Under the pieces are notes generated by a model. The model was not told the DNA's origin. It was given only the letters and a program-made list of their open reading frames with translations, and searched no databases. From contig JAEOTF010000345.1 in the NCBI GenBank assembly GCA_016840025.1, positions 1-29,974 of the forward strand: a DNA stretch of 29,974 nucleotides. The letters run 5' to 3'. This stretch comes from Candidatus Hodarchaeota archaeon. GTDB taxonomy: Archaea; Asgardarchaeota; Heimdallarchaeia; Hodarchaeales; YT1-039. A program made the position numbers and the translations under genes. Every line of letters begins with the position of its first letter. Position 1 is the first letter of the stretch. Positions 1 to 7,516 of the stretch are shown in pieces.

Positions 1-429
1 TCCTCCAGATATATCCAAAAGGTTAAAGGCAGATAAAGCTGTCTTAGCGGGATTCTCCTTAGTTTCTCCATGATGAAAGACATCGTTGCTCACGCTCACA
101 TCTGATATTCCTAGTTCAAGGAGAGGTGTCAACCAAAGTTCTGCATCTTCACCAGATATGGCCCAATAAGAATTAGTGACTACTCCAGTTTTAAATCCTA
201 ATTTATGGCTCATTTTAATGCCTTCTAACATCAGCGGATAGAAAAGGAATGGCTCTCCTCCTTCATAGTAAACCATCCTTATTGTGTTGATCTTACTCAT
301 TTCCTCGTGAACAGCTCTTAATTGGTTAAGAGTGAAAGTACCCTCTGAGTTCGGTCCACAAAACAAGAAACAATGATCACATTCGAAATTACATGAATAG
401 GTTAAGAGAAAATGAATACCAGTTAACAT
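1..429 (-). CDS. Radical SAM protein, N-terminal part (runs off the window)
   Basis: An open frame of 143 codons reads leftward from ATG at 429 and continues past the window edge without a stop. The translation has the radical SAM cluster motif CxxxCxxC at residues 13, 17 and 20 (C-N-F-E-C-D-H-C), with a further Cys at 24. A GGEP motif near residues 64-67 matches the SAM-binding GGE region of the superfamily. Such proteins bind a 4Fe-4S cluster and cleave S-adenosylmethionine to a radical. The start is supported by an upstream GGGAT about five bases from the ATG. The C-terminal half, which would show any auxiliary cluster domain, is missing, so the substrate cannot be named. The family call is firm; the specific function is unknown. 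Confidence 0.9.
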   Translation of the reverse strand, partial: MLTGIHFLLTYSCNFECDHCFLFCGPNSEGTFTLNQLRAVHEEMSKINTIRMVYYEGGEPFLFYPLMLEGIKMSHKLGFKTGVVTNSYWAISGEDAELWLTPLLELGISDVSVSNDVFHHGETKENPAKTALSAFNLLDISGG

Positions 430-516
430 TTAAATCCCTGTTTAATAGTTAAATAACAAGAGTTTATTATTATTACCTGTATAGAAAAGAAACTGCTTAA
501 TTTATGATTAAATCGA

Positions 517-544
517 GAAAAAAGAAAGAAGCAGCTAATGCTGC
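517..544 (-). terminator. Hairpin plus T-tract after the first DOMON-like gene
   Basis: Reading the minus strand past the TGA at 553, the sequence GCAGC-ATTA-GCTGC can form a five-base-pair stem with a four-base loop (531-544). A tract rich in T follows at once (TTCTTTCTTTTTTC). The same element follows the paralogous gene at 2011-2037, which supports a real function in 3' end formation. Confidence 0.6.
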
Positions 545-552
545 GTTACTTT

Positions 553-1902
553 TCATTTCTTTCGATGGGGTCTGATATAGACTATCCCTACTGTGATCAT
601 GCACAATCCGCTAAGCATAAGTAGATTCACAGGGAATTCTGGGACGGCAGGAGCACTATCAATGGTTAAATAGAATATTCCACCGAACCCATAAGCATGA
701 GTAGGACCTGTACTACTATCTTCCAGAATCATAACCGCAAGAGAATAACTATTGTCGACTACGAGAGTAGTATCATTCACATCTCCACTATTTAGTGGGA
801 ATGACATTTCAAAGACATAAACTCCTCCAACATAGCTGCCAGTACCAGTAACATCGTTTTGTAGGTCTGGGTTCGCTGATTGACCTTGGAGAATCATGTC
901 AATTGTATCATAACTGCCATCTGACCAAAATACACCCTTAAGATCGTCAACTATCATTAAATAAATCCCATCTTGATTGCTACCAGTTGCTTGAGTCGTA
1001 TCTTCCCACGAAAAAGCAAGATATATGTCGGTACTCATCCAAACGGCATACATAGTGACAACAGCCGTTGGTAATGCTCTAACAAGAGGATCAACTGTAA
1101 TATTCTCACTGAAATCACCATATTCTCCTTGTCCGATTTGTCCATCTAAAGTTGGCGCTGTCGTAATCTCACGGGCTCGAAGTTCTGGTGGTAGCGGCGG
1201 TGGTGTGTCTATTGCAAATTGTGTGGTTGTTAGATGTGTAGCTCCTCCAATCCCTGGGTTATCCTGAGAAACTCCGAACTGAAAAGCGAGATAATCCCCT
1301 GATACAAGATCTATATCATGACCATTAGTGTCACCGCTTGCCATTGGAAAAATCATCTCCCAATACCATGTATTACTACTATAACTTCCATTGGCCACGA
1401 GATCAATTGTACCGCCAATGTCTGTATCTGAATCTGGTCCACCGTTAGGTGCGGACCTATCTTGAGCCATGTCGCCGATATGCCATACACCTGATCCACC
1501 ATAGGTTACACTCTTTAGGTCTAACCAATCATCAAGGTAACCATCTTCATCTTCGTCAAAGATTAACATTACACCATCTTGCATTGCAGTTTGCGTTGTA
1601 TCGGTGTATTCGAACCCCATGAAAATATGGCTGGTGTTGTGGAAAGAGTAGATATTGACGCCAATTGTTTCTGGAGTAACCACAGGACTCACATTATATA
1701 CAATAAGAGTTGCATAAGGATTCCCTGAACCATATTCGTCCGGGTTAATGATACCATCTAGTTGGTAGCCAGTATCTGGTCCTTCTACAACGAGAACATA
1801 ATCATCTGCTCTTGGTGATGAAGAAACTAATGCAGTATTATGTCCAAATGCAGACAGGACTAACAAATTCATTATAATAAAGCACAAAACCTTCTGTTTC
1901 AA
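553..1902 (-). CDS. Secreted two-domain DOMON-like surface protein with C-terminal anchor
   Basis: The 449-residue product starts with a short hydrophobic signal peptide (about residues 5-20, ending near FGH). Two related beta-rich domains follow, roughly 35-230 and 240-420. Each opens with an LDG-x-I-x-x-x-EYG motif and includes an aromatic 'GFEY/FSWED' strand. These resemble DOMON/CBM9-like domains, which bind haem or sugars in other proteins. A proline-rich linker (TPPPLPPE) joins them. The C-terminus has a PEFP motif, a hydrophobic helix and a basic tail (RPHRKK), like PEF-CTERM archaeosortase signals. The start is TTG with GGGGTGA eight bases upstream. The next gene upstream is a close paralogue. 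A role as a cell-surface binding protein is inferred; the ligand is unknown. Confidence 0.8.
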   Translation of the reverse strand: MKQKVLCFIIMNLLVLSAFGHNTALVSSSPRADDYVLVVEGPDTGYQLDGIINPDEYGSGNPYATLIVYNVSPVVTPETIGVNIYSFHNTSHIFMGFEYTDTTQTAMQDGVMLIFDEDEDGYLDDWLDLKSVTYGGSGVWHIGDMAQDRSAPNGGPDSDTDIGGTIDLVANGSYSSNTWYWEMIFPMASGDTNGHDIDLVSGDYLAFQFGVSQDNPGIGGATHLTTTQFAIDTPPPLPPELRAREITTAPTLDGQIGQGEYGDFSENITVDPLVRALPTAVVTMYAVWMSTDIYLAFSWEDTTQATGSNQDGIYLMIVDDLKGVFWSDGSYDTIDMILQGQSANPDLQNDVTGTGSYVGGVYVFEMSFPLNSGDVNDTTLVVDNSYSLAVMILEDSSTGPTHAYGFGGIFYLTIDSAPAVPEFPVNLLMLSGLCMITVGIVYIRPHRKK

Positions 1903-1942
1903 ATTCTATTCACCCCTGTTCTGTGTTAAATCTAGATCTCGA

Positions 1943-1956
1943 AAATATATAAAAAG
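1943..1956 (-). promoter_or_regulatory. TATA-like box of the first DOMON-like gene
   Basis: On the minus strand the sequence CTTTTTATATATTT lies about 45 bases upstream of the TTG start at 1902. It is a good match to an archaeal TATA element. The paralogous gene has CTTTTTATATG at the equivalent place, so the promoter appears to have been duplicated with the gene. Confidence 0.55.
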
Positions 1957-2010
1957 TAGTTGGGGCTGAAAATAGTCCTCAAAATTGTCTTAATAGTTGA
2001 ATAATCTTAG

Positions 2011-2037
2011 AAAAGAGAAAGAAGCAGCTAATGCTGC
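2011..2037 (-). terminator. Hairpin plus T-tract after the second DOMON-like gene
   Basis: The minus strand after the TGA at 2046 repeats the GCAGC-ATTA-GCTGC hairpin (2024-2037) followed by TTCTTTCTCTTTTC. It is nearly identical to the element at 517-544. Two copies retained after two paralogues argue against chance. Confidence 0.6.
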
Positions 2038-2045
2038 ATTAATTT

Positions 2046-3416
2046 TCATCTTTTTCGATAGGATTTGAGATAAATGATCCCTACTGTGATTATGCAAAAT
2101 CCGCTTAGCATGAATACATTCACAGGAAATTCTGGGACAACTGCAGGGGCACTATCGATAGCTAATTCGAACGTTTCATCGCCCCCTAACCCATAGCCAT
2201 GAGTAGGTCCTCCGTCAGGTTGTGGACTATCATCCAACATATAAACCATTAGAGAATAACTATTGTCGACTACGAGAGTAGTATCATTCACATCTCCACT
2301 ATTCATCGGAAATGACATTTCAAAGACATATACTCCTCCAGTATAGCTGCCATTTCCATTAACATCATTTTGTAGGTCCTCGTCCGGTGACCCCACGCCT
2401 TCGCTAACCATATCTATTGCTGTATAATTGCCATCTCCATACACTACACCCTTAACATCGGTTTCATTTATCCTTAAAATAATCCCATCTGTATTGCTAC
2501 TGGTTGCTGGAGTCGTATCTTCCCACGAAAAAGCAAGATATATGTCGGTACTCATCCACACGGCATACATAGTGACAACAGCAGTTGGTAATCCTCTAAC
2601 AAGAGGATAAACCGTAATATTTTCACTGAAATCCCCATATTCTCCTTGTCCTATTTGTCCATCTAAAGTTGGTGCTGTCGTTATCTCACGGGCTCGAAGT
2701 TCAGGTGGTAACGGCGGTGGTGTGTCTATTGCAAATTGAGAGGTTGTTAAATGTGTAGCTCCTCCACCTCCTGTGTTATCCTCAGAAATACCAAGTTGGA
2801 AAGCGAGATAATCTCCTGATATAAGATCTACATCATGACCATTGGTGTCTCCACTCGCCATTGGGAAAATCACCTCTATAAAATACGTGTTACTACTATA
2901 ACTCCCATTACCCATGAGATCAAGTGTGCCGCCTATGTCTGTATCAGAGCTTGGATCACCATATATCCCAGTTCTCTCTTGAGCCATGTCGGAAGGATAC
3001 CATGAACCTAGTCCAAAATAGGTTAGACTTTTTAAATCTACCCAGCCATCAAGGTCTCCGTCTTCATCCACGTCGAAGATCAACAATATTCCGTCTTGCA
3101 TCTGTGTCTGAGTGTTGTCTATGTATTCGAAGCCCAAGAAAATATGAGAAGTGTTGTGGAAAGAGTAAATTTTTACGTCAATGATCGGAGTAGGCGCAGG
3201 AGTCGCGTTTTCTACTGATAGAGTCGCAAATGGATTGCCAGAACCATATTCATCTGGTTGAATGATTCCGTCTAGCTCATAACCAGTATCTGATCCTTCT
3301 ACAACTAGAACATAATCATTTGCTTTTGATGATGAAGAAACCAAAGCAGTATTATGTCCAAATGCAGACAGGACTAACAAATTCATTAAAATAAGGCACA
3401 AAATCTTATGTTTCAA
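2046..3416 (-). CDS. Secreted two-domain DOMON-like surface protein, second copy
   Basis: This 456-residue protein is a tandem paralogue of the product of 553-1902. It has the same signal peptide (identical at most positions), the same two LDG...EYG beta domains and TPPPLPPE linker, a C-terminal VPEFP, one membrane helix and a basic tail (KSYRKR). The stretch from the linker into the second domain is almost unchanged between the copies, while the first domain and the end of the second differ more. That pattern suggests partial gene conversion or different selection on the two domains. The TTG start has GGGGTGA upstream, as in the other copy. Its likely location is the outer face of the cell membrane. 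A carbohydrate- or haem-binding role is possible from the fold, but no axial ligand pair can be assigned by eye. Confidence 0.8.
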   Translation of the reverse strand: MKHKILCLILMNLLVLSAFGHNTALVSSSSKANDYVLVVEGSDTGYELDGIIQPDEYGSGNPFATLSVENATPAPTPIIDVKIYSFHNTSHIFLGFEYIDNTQTQMQDGILLIFDVDEDGDLDGWVDLKSLTYFGLGSWYPSDMAQERTGIYGDPSSDTDIGGTLDLMGNGSYSSNTYFIEVIFPMASGDTNGHDVDLISGDYLAFQLGISEDNTGGGGATHLTTSQFAIDTPPPLPPELRAREITTAPTLDGQIGQGEYGDFSENITVYPLVRGLPTAVVTMYAVWMSTDIYLAFSWEDTTPATSSNTDGIILRINETDVKGVVYGDGNYTAIDMVSEGVGSPDEDLQNDVNGNGSYTGGVYVFEMSFPMNSGDVNDTTLVVDNSYSLMVYMLDDSPQPDGGPTHGYGLGGDETFELAIDSAPAVVPEFPVNVFMLSGFCIITVGIIYLKSYRKR

Positions 3417-3457
3417 ATTCTAATTCACCCCTGTTGTGTGTTAAGCTGATTCTATAG

Positions 3458-3471
3458 AACATATAAAAAGA
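3458..3471 (-). promoter_or_regulatory. TATA-like box of the second DOMON-like gene
   Basis: The minus strand reads TCTTTTTATATG about 45-50 bases upstream of the TTG start at 3416. It matches the position and sequence of the element before the first copy. Confidence 0.5.
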
Positions 3472-3586
3472 AGACCAAATCTTCCTGAGAATTTGATAAA
3501 TTGATTTTCATTAGATATATAAAATGTAAACTACATAGCAAACCTTGGAAAAAAAAGAAGCAGGAATGATTGTTCGATATCTCTTT

Positions 3587-3880
3587 TTATCGACTTAGTG
3601 CCTTTATTAGCTTATCAAATGTGTAATTTAAATCGACTAAAGGAACAATCTTCCAATCTAAAAATGGAGTCAATGGATATTCTTGCATGAGATCGAATGC
3701 TTGTTTATGGGAATCAACATTCGTAATGGACACGCCACCGTTTGGTAACATACTGTAAACAAAATCGATGGTTCCATCAGCAACCTTAGCATTTAACCAT
3801 TCTTTTGCAGCTTTGACAAGCTCGACATAATTGTCAGGTAATGGAACGGTTCTTGGTTTGGTTATTACTAAAAATTTCAT
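3587..3880 (-). CDS. Small alpha/beta protein, possible muconolactone-isomerase-like fold
   Basis: The 97-residue product begins MKFLVITKPR and contains a helix with AKEWLNAKVADGT, then a strand and a GGVSI turn. It ends with a helix (KAFDLM-like, here KQAFDLMQEYP) and a final strand. This order, its length and the 'leading strand, helix, strand, strand, helix' spacing resemble the ferredoxin-like dimeric alpha/beta barrels such as muconolactone isomerase-like or YCII-like proteins. Two starts are possible: TTG at 3889 or ATG at 3880. The AAGGAT upstream fits the ATG better. It has its own terminator-like T tract downstream (3551-3560 on the minus strand) and shares a divergent promoter with the fatty-acid genes. 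No enzymatic activity can be assigned. Confidence 0.6.
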   Translation of the reverse strand: MKFLVITKPRTVPLPDNYVELVKAAKEWLNAKVADGTIDFVYSMLPNGGVSITNVDSHKQAFDLMQEYPLTPFLDWKIVPLVDLNYTFDKLIKALSR

Positions 3881-3924
3881 TACTCTCAATCCTTACGTTA
3901 TAAGTTATAATTTTTTGAAATCGA

Positions 3925-3938
3925 TTTTATATAAATAG
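3925..3938. promoter_or_regulatory. Palindromic TATA box shared by divergent genes
   Basis: The ten bases TTTATATAAA at 3926-3935 are a perfect palindrome. They lie about 50 bases upstream of the minus-strand gene starting at 3880 and about 70 bases upstream of the plus-strand gene starting at 4006. They could therefore serve as a TATA element in both directions. No other strong TATA candidate is seen in this gap. Confidence 0.45.
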
Positions 3939-4005
3939 TTTGTACCGTTCAAATATTCCATAGAGGTTCACAAAAAAAAGAAAATCAGTTATAGAGGAAT
4001 TGGAT

Positions 4006-4770
4006 TTGAGTGATCATGTCACATATATAAAAAATGGATCAATTGCGAAAATTATCCTAAATAGACCAAGAAACAATCCCCTTGATTTAAACACACTGAA
4101 GAAACTAATTGAGAATTTCCAAATAAGTGCACAAAATCATGATACATGTGTACTATTTCTGGCTGAGGGGAAGAATTTTACAGTAGGGGCTGATTTGAAA
4201 TATCTCAATTCCCTATTTGATAATCCAGATAGTTCACTAGAACTCATTGAATTTAGTGAAAGCTTCCAGAATTTAACTAGAGCGATGTTAAACCATCCAG
4301 GAGTAATAATTATTGGACTTCATGGCTGGGTTGTTGGTGGTGGTTTTGAGATTTCCTTATCTGCAGATTTGAGAATTGCAGCTCATGATACACAAATAAA
4401 ACTACCAGAGTTATCCATTGGAACAATGTTCTCCAATGGATCTACCAAATTACTTAGCAATATCATAGGTCTGGGGCGAGCAAAGGAATTAATGTTTCTA
4501 GGAGAAGCTATAAATGCAGAACGGGCATATGAGATTGGTTTAGTCAATCATGTATGCAAATCGGATGAACTCAACGAAACACTTGAACAATTAGCGAAAT
4601 CTTTTGTTAATAGGACAGATGCAAAAGCCCTAACTATAGCCAAACGTCTTATACATGAGAATATTGACCTTGATTTGGAAACAACCTTGACTAAAGAATT
4701 ACTTGCATTAATTGAACTAGGATTTCATGAAGAGTTCAAAAAGAAAGTACAGGCATTTGTTAATAAGTGA
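4006..4770 (+). CDS. Enoyl-CoA hydratase/isomerase (crotonase) family protein
   Basis: The product is about 254 residues, the usual length of single-domain crotonases. It has the N-terminal ILNRP strand, the oxyanion-hole segment with GADL (near residue 62), the second oxyanion segment HGWVVGGGFE and the PELSIG segment. Glutamates in GGGFE (about residue 115) and LPEL (about 135) align with the two catalytic Glu of rat enoyl-CoA hydratase, so hydratase chemistry is plausible. The GAGG that usually follows in the second region is replaced by SNGS. Two TTG starts are possible, 4000 and 4006; the GAGG at 3994-3997 is correctly spaced only for 4006. The acyl-CoA synthetase gene follows within nine bases, so both probably act on the same acyl-CoA. 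Confidence 0.88.
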   Translation: MSDHVTYIKNGSIAKIILNRPRNNPLDLNTLKKLIENFQISAQNHDTCVLFLAEGKNFTVGADLKYLNSLFDNPDSSLELIEFSESFQNLTRAMLNHPGVIIIGLHGWVVGGGFEISLSADLRIAAHDTQIKLPELSIGTMFSNGSTKLLSNIIGLGRAKELMFLGEAINAERAYEIGLVNHVCKSDELNETLEQLAKSFVNRTDAKALTIAKRLIHENIDLDLETTLTKELLALIELGFHEEFKKKVQAFVNK

Positions 4771-4779
4771 GGAATAGCT

Positions 4780-6429
4780 TTGAATCCTGTGAACGAATTA
4801 AAAATCCCTGATTTACTATATTTCTGGCAGTATGTTGAATATTGGGCAAAAATCGATCCAAAATTTCCTTCGATGAGATATAACGATGATATAATAACAT
4901 GCGAGGAATTTGAAGATCAAACTGATCAATTAGCGAAAGCATTGTTACATCTTGGAATCGAGAAAGGTGATCGCATCGTAACTGTTCTTCCTCCCATTCC
5001 TGAATATATGTTGATTCTTGTCGCTGCAAATAAAATTGGTGCCATCACAGTTCCTATGGATGTTCGCTATCGCCACACTGATTTTATTAATTTGATACCA
5101 ACTTTAGAACCCAAAATGATCGTATCTATAATTGAAATTTCGACTCATGATGATAAAGTTAACTTCAAAGACCTTTTAAAGTCACTAACATCTGAGGTAC
5201 CAGAATTAAGTGAGTGTATCTTTGTATTTCTGGGAGAATCAGATTTCGGTCATAATTTTGAGGACTTATTAGCCAATACTTATTCAAATGACGAAGAATT
5301 GAATTCACGAAAAATATCCTTGGATGAAGACGATGTAGTACTTATTATATGGACAGGAGGAACCACAGGTCTTCCCAAAGCTGCGATGTTAACAAATAAA
5401 AACATCGTTCGGATGTGCGTCCTCGAAAATATATTTATCCAGAAGATTCTTAATCAGAAAGGTGTTAGTGGTCGTACAAAGCTGTTAGCAAATTTACCTG
5501 TCTCACATGTAGGAGGAACGGTCGAACTTCTAGGAGTTGGGATAGTTGGTGGTCGTGAAATTATCATTCAGGATCGTTGGTCTGCTACGGGAACTTTAAA
5601 GACAATACAAGATGAAAAAATCGCTTTCTATCTTGGTTCTCCAACAATGTATCGAATGATGATGGCTCAAGAGACTTTTCCATCCTTTGATTTATCTCCT
5701 TTGAAGCTTGCACTAATTTCTGGTGAAGTTGTTGGTGTAGAATTTATGGAACTAATGCATGAAAAATTCTGTAAAACAGTAGTAAATGGCTATGGTTCCA
5801 CCGAAATGGGTCCTGAAGTTACCTTTACTGACCCAACTCCTCAGGATCAAAAGAAAATTACTGAAGGTTATGTTGGTAAACCATTACCTGGCATGGAATT
5901 AAAGATTGTAGACATGGAAGGAAATTCTCTGGAAGTAGGCGGTGTAGGTGAAGTATTAGTAAGGGGGGACTTAGTTTGTAAGGGATATTTTAAGAATCCT
6001 TCAGAAAATAAAAAAGGATTTACAAGTGATGGCTTTATTAGAACTGGTGATCTCGGCAAAATAGATAAAGATGGCGGTTTATGGTTAAAAGGTCGAATCA
6101 AGGAGATAATTCGTGTAGGAACCTATACAGTTCTCCCACAAGAAATAGAAGATCTAATGTTCCAACATTTTCCTTTAAAGTTAGCCGCTGGACTAGGTAT
6201 GCCAGATGAAATGCTAGGGGAAGTTGTTTGGTTAGCAATCACACCTAAAGAAGGAGAGAGTATTTTGGAAGAGGAAGTACTAGAATTATGTAAAAGAGAG
6301 TTGGCTAATTATAAAGTTCCTAAAAAAATTGTATTCTATGAAATAGATCCTAATAATCCACCTCAAACACGGATTGGGAAAATCGACAGAATGAGAATTA
6401 AAAAAGAGCTTCTTAAATCATCAAGATAA
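4780..6429 (+). CDS. AMP-forming acyl-CoA synthetase (fatty-acid CoA ligase family)
   Basis: The 549-residue protein is a member of the ANL adenylate-forming superfamily, of normal length. Visible motifs are the phosphate-binding loop WTGGTTGLPK (191-200), YGSTEMGPE (about 340), the ATP-ribose aspartate in RTGDLG (about 425), the hinge region GRIKEIIR and the C-terminal catalytic lysine in GKIDR (about 536). It should activate a carboxylic acid to an acyl-adenylate and then to acyl-CoA in the cytoplasm. The substrate cannot be read from the sequence; a medium or long fatty or aromatic acid is likely. The TTG start has GAGGA six to seven bases upstream, overlapping the stop of the crotonase gene. 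That arrangement indicates one operon and possible translational coupling. Confidence 0.92.
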   Translation: MNPVNELKIPDLLYFWQYVEYWAKIDPKFPSMRYNDDIITCEEFEDQTDQLAKALLHLGIEKGDRIVTVLPPIPEYMLILVAANKIGAITVPMDVRYRHTDFINLIPTLEPKMIVSIIEISTHDDKVNFKDLLKSLTSEVPELSECIFVFLGESDFGHNFEDLLANTYSNDEELNSRKISLDEDDVVLIIWTGGTTGLPKAAMLTNKNIVRMCVLENIFIQKILNQKGVSGRTKLLANLPVSHVGGTVELLGVGIVGGREIIIQDRWSATGTLKTIQDEKIAFYLGSPTMYRMMMAQETFPSFDLSPLKLALISGEVVGVEFMELMHEKFCKTVVNGYGSTEMGPEVTFTDPTPQDQKKITEGYVGKPLPGMELKIVDMEGNSLEVGGVGEVLVRGDLVCKGYFKNPSENKKGFTSDGFIRTGDLGKIDKDGGLWLKGRIKEIIRVGTYTVLPQEIEDLMFQHFPLKLAAGLGMPDEMLGEVVWLAITPKEGESILEEEVLELCKRELANYKVPKKIVFYEIDPNNPPQTRIGKIDRMRIKKELLKSSR

Positions 6430-6841
6430 ATATTTGAAAGAATCTCAGAAAATGCTTTGATTGAATTTAGGTATGGAGCCTCCTCTTTTCTGACCAATAA
6501 AAACCAGTTGCAAGAAGGATCATTGGATTTGTAATTAAATAAGGTAAAGAGGATGCTTCCAATTAATATGATTTCTATTATTCCTAACATAAGTAATCCT
6601 AAAGAGACGGATATAATTCCTTTCAATAACCTATTCAAAGAAAAAGAAAACTGTTTAGATACTAAGGAAGGTTTGATGAATGCTTTCTCACAGATTCCCC
6701 ACCAATTGCTGGATTTACTAAATGATGTTGAGGGATTATTAGTTAAGACCTTTATAAACTAAATTCAATCTTCATTTGCCTTTCAGACATTTTTAAAGTT
6801 GCTGATATAAGATAAAATGGAATAAAATACGAGGCTTCCCT
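6430..6841. other. Gene-poor stretch with two doubtful short frames
   Basis: No gene is convincing here. A plus frame of 69 codons (6553-6762) starts directly on its only purine-rich site, with no spacing. A minus TTG-started frame (6638-6363) would encode one membrane helix but overlaps the acyl-CoA synthetase end by 67 bases. The last 60 bases before 6842 are AT-rich and hold the ribosome site of the next gene (GAGG about seven bases before its ATG). Confidence 0.4.
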
Positions 6842-7174
6842 ATGAAAAAGTTGAATTGTCAGTATTTTTCTAGGAACGGTTTTTGTCGGATAATATCGCA
6901 TAGGATAGAGGAATGTCCTCCATCATGCTTATTATTTACCCCAAAATACGGGAATGGATCACTCAACTTCGATAATATCCAGAAAGATTGTATCTATGTT
7001 CATCCTACAAAGATAGGCATTATTTGTAGTCTGCATCTTGAAGACATTAAGACATGTGATGGCTGTCAAGAACATGAAGTCTTAACAGATAATGTTCAAA
7101 AATCTATGTCTGAAAAAATTATAGATTGGATTTGGGCACTAAAGATGGAAGTGAATGGTAGTAGTGCAGCCTAG
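6842..7174 (+). CDS. Orphan cysteine-rich protein, possibly metal-binding
   Basis: The 110-residue product begins MKKLNCQYFSRNGFC and has eight cysteines, near residues 6, 15, 25, 29, 49, 62, 73 and 76. The spacing includes ECPPSC and a late CDGC. No signal peptide or membrane helix is seen. Cysteine pairs of this kind in a small cytoplasmic protein suggest zinc or iron-sulfur binding, but I do not recognise the family. The start is supported by GAGG about seven bases upstream. The stop is TAG, which shows that TAG works as an ordinary terminator codon in this genome. The neighbours give no functional clue. Confidence 0.65.
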   Translation: MKKLNCQYFSRNGFCRIISHRIEECPPSCLLFTPKYGNGSLNFDNIQKDCIYVHPTKIGIICSLHLEDIKTCDGCQEHEVLTDNVQKSMSEKIIDWIWALKMEVNGSSAA

Positions 7175-7516
7175 AATGATTCTAAACTTGATATTTATTA
7201 TGTTTATTAACAGTTAAATTCTATTGATAATATCATTCAAAGGTTTATCTACCTCATTGAAATGGGTTTATATGAAACATCAAATATTGTCACAAATCTC
7301 ATTGATAAATTCTTCTTTCCCATAATTTTAAGGCTTCTCCTCTCTATTTATTATGACTCTTTAACTTCCATTTTTGTATTGCCATGTCCTATTGATAACG
7401 AATAAGTACCTTAACACATTTGCACGAACTTCTGTGCATGCTTTTTATAGAAGAGCTAATGATAACTAATCTAGGAATATTGACTATATCATATAGTAAA
7501 ATTGAGGGGTTTAGAA
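7175..7516 (+). promoter_or_regulatory. Leader region of the twin Venus-flytrap gene
   Basis: About 340 AT-rich bases without a credible frame. A TATA-like CTTTTTATAG occurs near 7440-7450, some 70 bases before the GTG start at 7517. The strong ribosome site GAGGGG at 7504-7509 is seven bases from that GTG and therefore selects it over the in-frame TTG at 7502. No other structure was recognised. Confidence 0.4.

Larger units (their letters stand above)
517..3471. repeat. Tandem duplication of a promoter-gene-terminator unit of about 1.5 kb
   Basis: Two units, about 517-1956 and 2011-3471, each contain a TATA-like box, a GGGGTGA ribosome site, a TTG-started DOMON-like gene and a GCAGC/GCTGC hairpin terminator. 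Short blocks are identical in DNA, for example near 1001-1040 and 2517-2556. The boundaries are approximate because no alignment was run. Confidence 0.7.

Noticed and set aside
1025..1267. Plus-strand frame of 80 codons inside the first DOMON-like gene
   Set aside because: It lies wholly opposite a well-supported gene, and a similar shadow occurs at the same place in the second copy, so it only reflects the conserved coding strand.
6363..6638. Minus-strand TTG-started frame encoding one hydrophobic helix
   Set aside because: It overlaps the end of the acyl-CoA synthetase gene by 67 bases, lacks a ribosome site, and its hydrophobic stretch is easily produced by AT-rich DNA.
6553..6762. Plus-strand frame of 69 codons after the acyl-CoA synthetase gene
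   Set aside because: The purine-rich site abuts the ATG without spacing, and the product has no recognisable domain or signal peptide.
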